A stretch of 64,000 bases of DNA from Ornithinibacillus halotolerans. GTDB lineage: Bacteria; Bacillota; Bacilli; Bacillales; Amphibacillaceae. A program made the position numbers and the translations under genes. The stretch covers positions 1-64,000 of the forward strand of contig NZ_BMEY01000012.1 of NCBI RefSeq assembly GCF_014637405.1. Direction: 5' to 3'. The notes under the pieces were generated by a model that was not told the origin of the DNA, ran no database searches, and saw only the letters and a list, made by a program, of their open reading frames with translations. Below, piece by piece: positions 33,782 through 41,888 of the stretch (position 1 is the first letter of the stretch; each line of letters begins with the position of its first letter).

Positions 33782-34174
33782 TTAATTATTTAATTTCCAA
33801 ATTATTTTTACAGGCTTTTGATTATGTGCTTCCTTCACAATGCCTTTACCATTGTATGTAAATTTACTTTTTATATTTTCTCTGGTAAATATATAAATAT
33901 TTCCAGAGGGATTTATCATTTTCTGAATTGATGGCGTTTTTAAGGAATGGTTATTTTTACTAAACCATTGAAAAAGTCTGTCATCAATGAATTTATTATC
34001 ATAGTTATGCCCAGTACTACCTGCAGTATTAATGTTAGCAAAGATAAATATGTCATTATTATAGATAGTATATCCGGTATTCCATATGCCACCTTGTCTT
34101 TCACCTGGTACACCGATTATCCTGTAAAGATCGTTTCTTGAATATAATTGTCCAACTACAAAAGGTTCATTCAT
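33782..34174 (-). CDS. stand-alone DUF3427-like protein
   Basis: The 130-residue protein begins FVVGQLYSRNDLYRIIGVPGERQGG and continues with NDIFIFANINTAGSTGHNYDN and GNIYIFTRENIKSKFTYNGKG. This matches the DUF3427-type module usually fused to helicases or HNH nucleases in restriction systems. Here it is free, with its own GGGAG ribosome site. It may recognise DNA for a partner such as the 93-residue protein at 29.9 kb or the GmrSD-like gene just upstream on the same strand. Function is inferred. Confidence 0.65.
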   Translation of the reverse strand: MNEPFVVGQLYSRNDLYRIIGVPGERQGGIWNTGYTIYNNDIFIFANINTAGSTGHNYDNKFIDDRLFQWFSKNNHSLKTPSIQKMINPSGNIYIFTRENIKSKFTYNGKGIVKEAHNQKPVKIIWKLNN

Positions 34175-34210
34175 TATATTTCTCCCTAGGAAAGTTATAA
34201 GTTATTTTTC

Positions 34211-36079
34211 TTATATAGATATAGAACTAACAGATTTCTCTGAAACTAAATAGGATACTAATTTTGCAATATCTTCTCCTCTTTGGTCTATATCTTGTTT
34301 AGACCAAATCGATTTATTATCTATTACATAATTTGGTTGATACTCGTTTATCAAATTATTGTAAGCAGCTGTTTTTCCGCCTTTTACCGAGGTTTCTATC
34401 TTTTTTACGATTGTCTTTGTCATAATGAAATCTGTTCTTTCATAAGCACTAATTTTCTCATCAAAACTTGCATTTCCAAGTCCAGAGTTTTCTGCGCCAT
34501 ATAATAGAGTTAAGTTACCAATGTGATTCAAATATTCTTCATACTCTTCGACGCTGTTAAAGCCGTAATCGTTAATATTAATTTTAAGAGAACGAGATAG
34601 TATGTGCTCTACTGATATTTTTTTACCTCTAGGAACAGTTATGATTGAAGTATTATTATTAAAGTATAGTTCAATAAACTTTAGCATATCTATTGCTTTT
34701 TTTTGTGCATTCCCTTGAGCATTTGAAAAATTTCTAGTTGGAATAATATTTTCTATTACTTTTCGTCTTTCATCTATCCTTTTATTAATTTGAGTGACAA
34801 TTTTATCTACTCTATCTTCATCAGATGTGTCAGTATTTAATATAGAATTAATTAAAATAGGAATTTCCTTTTCGATCACGTTAGTTTGTGTATATGAAAA
34901 TATAACAGAAGCACCAAATCTGACAGCTGCATCTAGAACTTTTTCTTTTATTTTCTGATCGCTATCATAAAACTTCATCAATAATGGGTGAAATTGCTTT
35001 AATCTGAACAACTTAAATAAAATAAACATATTTTGATGATTACTATAGTTATTACTGTCAGGATTTCTTTCAATATCCTGATACTGTTGCGATATCCTCA
35101 GTAATTTTCTTGATAAAGGAAGGATTTCGTTAGAGTTAACTCTTGGTTTTTTATTTTTATCTTTATCAAAGAAATCAAATAAATCATTTTGCTTAACGTT
35201 TCTTCCAAATTCAGCTACTACAAAATGCTTCATAAATGTAGAGGAAGCAACTTTTTTCTTTTTATTAATTTGAAGGTTATTTAAAAAACCACTCCAATTA
35301 TTATTAAATTCATCAAGTTCGGACTTCCCATAACCTGCAGTACTTAATTGTTTAAGAAATAAATTCTTTACTAGATCAAGCGGTTCCAATGACCGTCCCC
35401 TGTCATTCAATACTTCAAACAATTGAAAAGCTTTTGATTGTGATGGAGCTGTAGTTACTATCAATTTAACCTTTGTACGTAAGTAAACTATAAATCTTGC
35501 AAGTTGTGTTTCGTCAAGTGTTTGTATATTTTCTACTATTGTATTATAAACTGCCTCAATATTCTCATCGGAAGTAACTCGTGGTTCTGCTGTTTCAACA
35601 TCCCTTATTAAAGCTCTATAATATTCCCCAAAAGGTAGAGAAGGCTCATGGGTAATTTTAAGTCCTAAGAATTCCCCAGCATCATCAAGATTGTTAAAAC
35701 CTTTTTCAAGGTCTCCTAATCTTTGTAGCCACTGTCTATGTTTAGGTGAAGAAGTATCATAAGCCTTCGTTTTGACAACTTCGAAGAGCGCTTTAAAAGT
35801 CAAAGACAAAGTGGTCAATCTTTGTTGACCATCTACTACCAACCATCTATCTCCTGCATCAATTAGTACGACATTTCCGAGTAAATAGCCTTGTAGATTG
35901 CTAGTTTCTGTATTAAAGCTATTGGTATCTTCTGCAAAGTCTAGGAAGAGTTCATCAGCTTCTTCACTAGTCCATACAAAGTCTCTTTGGAAGTCTGGGA
36001 TATGAAAGGTTTTATTATTATTTAATATCACTTCATTTAAATTATTCATTTCTGAACGAATTTCACCTTGGATTTCCAA
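34211..36079 (-). CDS. GmrSD-like DUF262/DUF1524 restriction enzyme
   Basis: The protein is about 622 residues. The N-terminal DUF262 domain (FHIPDFQRDFVW, then YLLGNVVLIDAGDRWLVVDGQQRLTTL) is the ParB/sulfiredoxin-like NTPase of GmrS. The C-terminal DUF1524 domain has the HNH-type VEHILSRSL, then NHIGNLTLLYGAENSGLGN, of GmrD. This single-chain form belongs to type IV restriction of modified (for example glucosylated) phage DNA. I prefer TTG 36079, with GGAGG 7 bp upstream, to ATG 36094. All key motifs are present. Confidence 0.88.
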   Translation of the reverse strand: MEIQGEIRSEMNNLNEVILNNNKTFHIPDFQRDFVWTSEEADELFLDFAEDTNSFNTETSNLQGYLLGNVVLIDAGDRWLVVDGQQRLTTLSLTFKALFEVVKTKAYDTSSPKHRQWLQRLGDLEKGFNNLDDAGEFLGLKITHEPSLPFGEYYRALIRDVETAEPRVTSDENIEAVYNTIVENIQTLDETQLARFIVYLRTKVKLIVTTAPSQSKAFQLFEVLNDRGRSLEPLDLVKNLFLKQLSTAGYGKSELDEFNNNWSGFLNNLQINKKKKVASSTFMKHFVVAEFGRNVKQNDLFDFFDKDKNKKPRVNSNEILPLSRKLLRISQQYQDIERNPDSNNYSNHQNMFILFKLFRLKQFHPLLMKFYDSDQKIKEKVLDAAVRFGASVIFSYTQTNVIEKEIPILINSILNTDTSDEDRVDKIVTQINKRIDERRKVIENIIPTRNFSNAQGNAQKKAIDMLKFIELYFNNNTSIITVPRGKKISVEHILSRSLKININDYGFNSVEEYEEYLNHIGNLTLLYGAENSGLGNASFDEKISAYERTDFIMTKTIVKKIETSVKGGKTAAYNNLINEYQPNYVIDNKSIWSKQDIDQRGEDIAKLVSYLVSEKSVSSISI

Positions 36080-36094
36080 ATAATCAGCCTCCAT

Positions 36095-36447
36095 TCCAAA
36101 GTATTTTTAAATTACTGTTAATTCTATTAGATCACTAAAAAATAAAAAGATCAAATGATAGAAATAGTAATTATTGCACAAGGCTTTTTAACTATTTATT
36201 AGTGTGCATTTTAGTCTCTAAATGCAAAAATATTTTTATTTTTTAACCGAAATATAAAGAGTGTTTATTGCATAATTATATAAAGGAATAGTTTGGTCTT
36301 TATTAATTAATAATTAGATCGTTATTTACTATTACTAATTAACTGCGATTTTCAGATTAGCAGGAAATAATTTTTATTCGTCGAATTATTATATTTAAAG
36401 AAAGATAATAAGAGAAGGAATATTTAACTAGAGCTGTACTAGCTAGT
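36095..36447. other. AT-rich intergenic region, no gene seen
   Basis: These roughly 350 bp are strongly AT-rich and lie between divergently transcribed defence genes. I see no ORF with a ribosome site, no strong hairpin, and no clear promoter, though promoters for both genes should be here. Confidence 0.5.
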
Positions 36448-37890
36448 ATGGCTCTCTTGGCGTACAAAGAAGTTTTAGACACTCTTCAAAACAGAAAGGA
36501 GCGAAACAAAATCAACATCCAAACCCTATTAACCAACCTAACCAAACAACGACCAATCTTCCATTCCGAAGCAGACTTCAAACACGCCTTAGCTTGGACC
36601 ATTCAAGAAACATACCCAGAAAGCACCATCCGCCTAGAGAAGAAAATAAAAGCTAATGACAGAAACATACACCTTGATATTCTCGTAAACTATCAATCTA
36701 AAAACTATGCATTAGTAACTTACTACAAGACTAAAGCTTTGGAATGTACCATCGTTGGGGAAGATTTTACATTAAGTGAGCAGGGAGACCAGGTCCAAGG
36801 ACGCTATGATGTCGTGAAGGCCCTGGAGAACTTAGAGCAACTCGTTCAAGACAGAGTAGTAGATCAAGCAGTACTTATTTTTCTCACCAATGATGCAGCT
36901 TACTCGACTAATTTTGTAGGAAGTAGAATTACAAATGATTATGATTTTAGACTTCATGAGGGGAATGAACTTAGTGGCCAGTTACGCTGGAGGGAAACTG
37001 CGCCTACAGAGGACAGAGCCTCTGCTATTACACTAGACAATCATTATCAAATTAGTTGGAATCCGTATAGTAAAATCGACAGCTCTTTTCAAGGAGAGTT
37101 TCATTCTCTTTTACTCACGGTTGAAGGAGAAGAACATGACTTACAGGAGTTAGAAGAAAAGCAAGAAGAGAGTCAAACGAATGATATAGAGATAGAAAAC
37201 AGAACTATTGAAGAACCAGAAGTTATAGAAGAACAAAAGCCAGAACCAATTCCCGAGCCAATATTGGAATCACACAAAGAAAACGAAACTCCTCATTGGT
37301 TCACAACTTTTGCCAATAAACGCCTAATTCCTAGTTCACAATTTGATTTTAGAGACAAATTAGCATCAGAACTACGAACAAGTGGGTACTCGGTAGAGAT
37401 TAATAAGTGGTTTGAAGAAGATAGAGTTGCTTTATTTGCTTCAAAAGGTAATGAGAAGATCGCAATAGAGCTTCGCTACAAAACGGCTCTCTTACGGACG
37501 ATTTATAAAGATAATCGTATTTATCTATCTGATCAACGAGCGCAAGATGTTTCAAGGTATGATTATTTACGTGATTTAAGCAAAATGGAAGAAGTAGTGA
37601 AGCAAAATCCAGAGGTAAAGGGCTTTACGATATTATTAACGAATGATCACCTATACTGGTCTCCACCTAAAAAAGAGAATCCGGTAGATGAGGCATTTCG
37701 AATTCATGATGGTGCTACTATTTCTGGCACGCTTACATGGAGAGAGGAAGCTTCGTTTGGAACAACATTAGGAAGAGAAGAACCGATAACTTTCTCAAAC
37801 ACTTATCAAATGAAGTGGCAACCATATGTAGAGTTGGGCGATGATAAGAATGAAGAGTTTCGGGTTTTAATAAATGAAGTAACTATATGA
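36448..37890 (+). CDS. unknown protein with a duplicated nuclease-like domain
   Basis: The 480-residue protein contains two related halves. The first (about 30-225) and second (about 285-478) share RYDVVKALENLEQLV / RYDYLRDLSKMEEVV, then FLTNDAAY / LLTNDHLYW, then GNELSGQLRWRE / GATISGTLTWREE, and NHYQISWNPY / NTYQMKWQPY. Each has a strand like IAIELRYKTALL, reminiscent of the ExK strand of PD-(D/E)XK enzymes, degenerate in the first. An acidic Pro/Glu linker joins them. The ATG at 36448 has a poor ribosome site. A strong AAAGGAG lies downstream before an in-frame ATC at Asn-Lys-Ile-Asn-Ile. Confidence 0.6.
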   Translation: MALLAYKEVLDTLQNRKERNKINIQTLLTNLTKQRPIFHSEADFKHALAWTIQETYPESTIRLEKKIKANDRNIHLDILVNYQSKNYALVTYYKTKALECTIVGEDFTLSEQGDQVQGRYDVVKALENLEQLVQDRVVDQAVLIFLTNDAAYSTNFVGSRITNDYDFRLHEGNELSGQLRWRETAPTEDRASAITLDNHYQISWNPYSKIDSSFQGEFHSLLLTVEGEEHDLQELEEKQEESQTNDIEIENRTIEEPEVIEEQKPEPIPEPILESHKENETPHWFTTFANKRLIPSSQFDFRDKLASELRTSGYSVEINKWFEEDRVALFASKGNEKIAIELRYKTALLRTIYKDNRIYLSDQRAQDVSRYDYLRDLSKMEEVVKQNPEVKGFTILLTNDHLYWSPPKKENPVDEAFRIHDGATISGTLTWREEASFGTTLGREEPITFSNTYQMKWQPYVELGDDKNEEFRVLINEVTI

Positions 37891-37899
37891 AGAATAGTA

Positions 37900-37936
37900 A
37901 AAATAGAGCTAAATTAGTAAGATTAGCTCTATTTTT
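37900..37936. terminator. bidirectional terminator
   Basis: AAAATAGAGCTAA pairs with TTAGCTCTATTTTT between convergent genes. Confidence 0.85.
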
Positions 37937-37968
37937 GATTTAACAGACAAGACCACAAATTTCTTTAC

Positions 37969-38668
37969 TCAATTTAACAACTGGTCGTCCTTATTATCGA
38001 TATAAAGGCTACCATCGGTCTGAACCTCTGCAAAAAACACCTCTGATACAGAACTTATACCAGCATTTTGCAATTGTTGCTCCAGCCATTCAGTATCTAG
38101 ATTTAAACGAGTAAGATTGTTTGTATTAATGATGCCATCCGAAATAACTTCTGTAGCGCTTGGATAAATCTTACTTTGTTTGGAGATTTGTAGATCTCCT
38201 TTTGTAACGGGTTGCATATTTTCCTTTTTCATAACAGAAAGCTTTCCGCTTGTTTCAAATATGGCAAATTCTACATCCTTTAGTGAGAAAACATCTTTCT
38301 GGCGTAGCATGGAGTTTAATGAGTCAATATCCAATTGGGTTTTGCGAAGGGAGTTTTCCATAATCTTACCTTCTTTTATAACAACAATCGGTTCACCGGT
38401 TGTTAGCTTTCTAACACTTTTTAATTTAATGTCCATAAACGCCATAGCGATTGTAAATATCGCCCATCCAACAATAGCAATAGTACCGTTTCGAATACTA
38501 AGATTACTATTAACCGCTAAGTTCGCTGTAATCGGATCCTATAGCAATAGCGGATACAAAATTAAAGAAGGTCATTTGACTGATTTCTTTACGCCCCATA
38601 ATTCGTGTTGTTATAAACAATACGACAAAAGCTATTATTAATCTAATAAGTAGTTCAGATAGTTCCAA
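37969..38668 (-). pseudogene. YetF-like DUF421 membrane protein gene with a frameshift
   Basis: The 158-residue frame from 38445 is the C-terminal domain of YetF/DUF421 proteins (KLTTGEPIVVIKEGKI, LRKTQLDIDSLNSMLRQK). Its missing N-terminus lies directly upstream in another frame. From TTG 38668 (behind AGGTGG) the sequence reads LSELLIRLIIAFVVLFITTR, then MGRKEISQMTFFNFVSAIAIGS, which are the conserved membrane helices. Near 38531-38538 (GGATCCGATTAC on the minus strand) one base too many, or two missing, shifts the frame; after it the helix INLAV-type text continues into the C-terminal frame. The gene was full length and is now broken. Confidence 0.8.
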
Positions 38669-38796
38669 AAAAGTTACCACCTTTACATAATCATAAAATA
38701 GGGATGATTATATATTGCCCTTAGAACAATTCGTTATTCTGAATATACTGAGGGTTATTTGCTTTTAAGTCGATAATTCAAGTTTCCGAGGTGAAA

Positions 38797-38943
38797 ATGT
38801 TTATAAGAACCCGTCCGTATACATTTACCACATTTTCACCTTTGGACATGGAACTAATTCAATCTAACAAAGTTAAACTAGCAATCATCTATGTCATTAC
38901 TTCCGTTATATTAGCTGCTATTTCAGCAGTGATTGGTTTTTAA
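38797..38943 (+). pseudogene. C-terminal fragment of a CrcB/FluC-type fluoride channel gene
   Basis: A 48-codon frame after GAGGTG encodes YTFTTFSPLDMELI followed by a hydrophobic helix (VKLAIIYVITSVILAAISAVIG). CrcB/FluC proteins have a TTFSTF signature followed by a Leu-rich segment and a last helix with just this spacing, so this looks like their final 45 residues. The first three helices are absent. It could still be translated as a small membrane peptide, but a remnant is more likely. Confidence 0.55.
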
Positions 38944-39008
38944 ATTTTAGCTTATTATATTTAATGAATAACGTTTCTGTAATTCGAAAACTGGATTTAC
39001 ACTATTCT

Positions 39009-39056
39009 AGGGACGGTTATCATGCTTCATTTTGAAGTGTGATAACCGTCTCCTTG
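39009..39056. repeat. REP-like palindromic element, copy 1
   Basis: GGGACGGTTATCATGCTTC is followed by GAAGTGTGATAACCGTCTCC, forming a stem of about 18 bp with a TTTT-type loop. Its sequence is shared with elements at 41057 and 43657. Confidence 0.75.
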
Positions 39057-39076
39057 CTTTCTTCAAAAAAAATAAT

Positions 39077-39105
39077 TGGAACGTTTTCGAGAACCTGAAT
39101 GTCTA
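39077..39105 (+). promoter_or_regulatory. candidate ECF-type (autoregulated) promoter of the sigma operon
   Basis: TGGAAC (39077-39082) and TGTCTA (39100-39105) are separated by 17 bp, close to the TGAAAC-N16-CGTCTA form of Bacillus ECF promoters. It lies about 105 bp before the sigma gene and would give autoregulation. Confidence 0.5.
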
Positions 39106-39210
39106 ATAGGTAGATTAATTGAATAAGTGAATGAAAGTTGATTCCTAATCTAGTGGAAAATTCTAGCTGATTGGACCATTATAGTAAATATGAAGGGGAG
39201 GAGGGATGAT

Positions 39211-39750
39211 ATGTCTATCTTTAAAATGAGAAAGTTACCAGAAGAACACGATTCATTTGAGCAATTACTAGTAAATGAACAAAATAAACTTTACCGTATT
39301 GCCTACTCCTATGTAAGAAATGAGCAGGATGCTTTAGATATTGTACAGGATGCGATTATAAAAGGATACAAATCCTTTCACAAGTTAAAGGATAGAAGTC
39401 TGTTTTCAACATGGATGATTAGAATATTAATTAATTGTGCGCTAGACCATATAAGGCGTGAAAAAGTAGTCGTACCGTTTGAGGCTGACTGGTATATTCC
39501 TCATGTAAATGAAGTCAATCAAACTATTATGTCAATGGATATCTCCCATGTTTTTGACCAATTAAAACCCAATCAAAAAACGATTATACTACTGCGATTT
39601 TTCGAGGGATACTCCATACGGGAAATAGCGGATATTCTCGAAAAGCCAGAGGGAACAATTAAATCACAGTTACATAGAACACTTCAAATTCTGAAGAAAA
39701 AATTAGAAAGTGGAGGGGATGTTTATGGAGAAGCTTCATCAAGATATTAA
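39211..39750 (+). CDS. ECF-type RNA polymerase sigma factor
   Basis: The 179-residue protein has region 2 (LYRIAYSYVRNEQDALDIVQDAIIKGYKSFHKL, then STWMIRILINCALDHIRR) and region 4 (LKPNQKTIILLRFFEGYSIREIADILEKPEGTIKSQLHRTLQILKKKL), as in SigV/SigX-like factors. ATG 39211 follows GGAGGAGGG; an in-frame ATG at 39190 would bury that site. The next gene, a DUF4179 anti-sigma factor, starts 26 bp before its end. The signal is likely cell-envelope stress. Confidence 0.9.
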   Translation: MSIFKMRKLPEEHDSFEQLLVNEQNKLYRIAYSYVRNEQDALDIVQDAIIKGYKSFHKLKDRSLFSTWMIRILINCALDHIRREKVVVPFEADWYIPHVNEVNQTIMSMDISHVFDQLKPNQKTIILLRFFEGYSIREIADILEKPEGTIKSQLHRTLQILKKKLESGGDVYGEASSRY

Positions 39751-41047
39751 ACAGATGGTTGACCATGTCACCATTCCGGATGAAAAGCTACATTCAACAG
39801 TTCAAAATGCTTTACTTAAAGCAACGAAAAAAGAAAAGCAAACGCATATAAAGAAACATCACATCATAGCAGCTATTGCATCTATCTTTGTTATGGCATT
39901 TGGTGTTTTATTATTCCAATCGTATGAGGAGATTGCTAGTGGAGATCATTCGAAGAAAAGTATACTATTCCAAAATGGTGATGAAGGACTACAACGAATG
40001 GTTATGGAGGGGAAAGTACAAGATCTATCACTAGAGGTGGAGGATCAAGGAATCAAAGTACTGTTAAAGGAAGGATACATTGATAATAGTAAAATGGCAG
40101 TATCGATCCAAATTATTCCTGACTCTACTATTACGTTTCCTGAACATACTTCATTAACCTATGAATGGTTATTGGATGGGGAACCGATTGGACCACCTGG
40201 ATCGGAACGGATTCCTACAGAAGAATTAATATCGAATGGATATATATATATAGACATATATACAAACTTTCCACCAACAGCAAATTTAGAGTTTCATATT
40301 TCCAAGATTAATGAGGTAGAAGGAAACTGGTCTTTTCAATTCCAATTAAGTAAAAATGAAGAGTTTATTGTGGAAAGTAATTTCGAGGTGAAACAAGATG
40401 CTTTCGGAAATTCATTACAAATTATTAGGGCTGAGCTAACCCCATCTGAACTTAATTTAGTAACAAATGTAAATCTGTTCTTAGATGAGGCAGTTTCAGG
40501 CTTTCAAGATTATAAACTTGCTATAGTTGGTGTTGGTTCTGATGGAGAAAGGTATATCCCCAGCCAAGTAATGAGTACTTTCTACGATACCCCAAGAGTT
40601 GATGGGAAACAGGGATTTTATCGAAACATGAAACTACCAAGAGGTGTTAATGTGTATTCCTATTTAATCGTTCCGTATATAATAACGTACCAAGGGGAAA
40701 AAGTTACTTCAGCATATGGGGAAGGCTACAATTATGATCACTATAGTGTACCATTTGCAGAAGATGAGATTATTGGAGCGGAAAATCCAATCAAAGTGGA
40801 AAAGATTAAGCAGGAATCGGATCGTACAGTTGTAACCTATGAGATGGATCTAGGTGTTCCAGAATTTCCTTATATTCACAACCGTGATACGGAAGAAATG
40901 ACTTACCCAATTTCCTATAGAAGTGATGGTAGTACGATCGAGGTATCCTATCCCAAAATTGAAACAACGAAGGGACTAGAATTTTTCATGTATATAAAAA
41001 CCTATCAGAAGTTCCCAGGACTTCAAACAGAAATCAACTTAAACTAG
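39725..41047 (+). CDS. DUF4179-type membrane anti-sigma factor
   Basis: The 440-residue protein has a short cytoplasmic N-terminus, one membrane helix near residues 47-65 (HIIAAIASIFVMAFGVLLF), and a large extracytoplasmic region typical of DUF4179/DUF5643 proteins encoded with ECF sigma factors. It probably holds the upstream sigma factor at the membrane until signalled. It begins at ATG 39725 with GGAGGGG upstream and overlaps the sigma gene, so the two are translationally coupled. Confidence 0.85.
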   Translation: MEKLHQDIKQMVDHVTIPDEKLHSTVQNALLKATKKEKQTHIKKHHIIAAIASIFVMAFGVLLFQSYEEIASGDHSKKSILFQNGDEGLQRMVMEGKVQDLSLEVEDQGIKVLLKEGYIDNSKMAVSIQIIPDSTITFPEHTSLTYEWLLDGEPIGPPGSERIPTEELISNGYIYIDIYTNFPPTANLEFHISKINEVEGNWSFQFQLSKNEEFIVESNFEVKQDAFGNSLQIIRAELTPSELNLVTNVNLFLDEAVSGFQDYKLAIVGVGSDGERYIPSQVMSTFYDTPRVDGKQGFYRNMKLPRGVNVYSYLIVPYIITYQGEKVTSAYGEGYNYDHYSVPFAEDEIIGAENPIKVEKIKQESDRTVVTYEMDLGVPEFPYIHNRDTEEMTYPISYRSDGSTIEVSYPKIETTKGLEFFMYIKTYQKFPGLQTEINLN

Positions 41048-41053
41048 TAAGCG

Positions 41054-41132
41054 AGGAGGCGGTTCTTATGCTTCGATAGAGGTTTTACTACCTTACATTG
41101 AAGCGCAAGAACTGTCCCCGTGCTTCAATGTA
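41054..41132. repeat. REP-like palindromic element, copy 2
   Basis: GAGGCGGTTCTTATGCTTC pairs with GAAGCGCAAGAACTGTCCC across about 25 nt. A second GTGCTTCAATG follows, matching the ends of copies 1 and 3. Confidence 0.7.
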
Positions 41133-41146
41133 ATTTATGTATCATC

Positions 41147-41539
41147 TTATTTAAACTTCTTGGAATAGATAAATTCTGTAATCGGAAGAGTAACGATCGT
41201 TAAACCAACTACAATTAATAGGGGATAATTATCAATGTCATTAAAATTAGAGATACCTTCAGAAAGGACTAAAATTAAAGCTGCTAAAATCATTAATACA
41301 AAATATCCTATTTTAGCACTTTGGGCTTCAATATGTTTGTCCATTTCATCTTTCTCTCCACCACCTTCGTGGTTGCCCCAAGTAAGCATATTAAAAAGAT
41401 AGGATAACGCAACAAAGCTAAAGAATATTCCTGCTCCATCAATCGTTCCAAACCGCAAATATTTGTATAATGTAAAACCTGCTACTATAGCAAAAACAAT
41501 AAATGCAAAAAAAGCGATGACTTTTCGAGACTTATCCAT
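41147..41539 (-). CDS. membrane protein paired with an XRE regulator
   Basis: The 130-residue protein has four hydrophobic helices (KVIAFFAFIVFAIVAGFTLY, then FFSFVALSYLF, then FVLMILAALILVLSEG, then PLLIVVGLTIVTLP) and a charged central loop. Its start overlaps the regulator's end by 8 bp. The arrangement repeats that at 10.7-11.3 kb, though the two membrane proteins are only distantly similar. The role is unknown; it may modulate the regulator. Confidence 0.65.
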   Translation of the reverse strand: MDKSRKVIAFFAFIVFAIVAGFTLYKYLRFGTIDGAGIFFSFVALSYLFNMLTWGNHEGGGEKDEMDKHIEAQSAKIGYFVLMILAALILVLSEGISNFNDIDNYPLLIVVGLTIVTLPITEFIYSKKFK

Positions 41540-41747
41540 GTTTTTTTCCTCCTTTATCTAATGGTATAAATAAATCTTCCATGACAACTCTTAAATTCTT
41601 TGCAATATCAAATGCTAGCTGTAAACTTGGGTCATATTTGTTATTCTCAATAGCATTAATCGTTTGCCTACTCACATTACATAATTCTGCTAGTTTCCCT
41701 TGTGAGAGACCGTTTTTTTCTCTGTACTCCTTAATTCTATTTTCCAT
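41532..41747 (-). CDS. Cro/CI (XRE) family transcriptional regulator
   Basis: The 71-residue single-domain regulator reads IKEYREKNGLSQGKLAELCNVSRQTINAIENNKYDPSLQLAFDIAK, a clear helix-turn-helix of the same small family as the one at 10.7 kb. I use ATG 41747, with GGAGGAA 8 bp upstream, rather than GTG 41762. It probably represses its own promoter through the palindrome at 41770-41795. Confidence 0.88.
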   Translation of the reverse strand: MENRIKEYREKNGLSQGKLAELCNVSRQTINAIENNKYDPSLQLAFDIAKNLRVVMEDLFIPLDKGGKKHG

Positions 41748-41769
41748 TTCATATTCCTCCACATTTACA

Positions 41770-41825
41770 AAGGTGTAAAAAACCTTTTACACCTTAATGA
41801 TACAAAAAGGCAAAGAGGGTGTCAA
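41770..41825 (-). promoter_or_regulatory. SigA promoter and palindromic operator of the XRE module
   Basis: On the minus strand TTGACA (41825-41820) and TATCAT (41802-41797) are 17 bp apart. Just downstream, AAGGTGTAAAA (41770-41780) and TTTTACACCTT (41785-41795) form a perfect 11-bp inverted repeat around four bases, covering the transcription start. A weaker GTGTAAAA...GACAC dyad overlaps the -35. Confidence 0.8.
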
Positions 41826-41888
41826 ATATGTTTTACACTTTTTTGCCCTAAAAAGAAAAATAGTATGACGAATTTCCGTGGGAAACCA

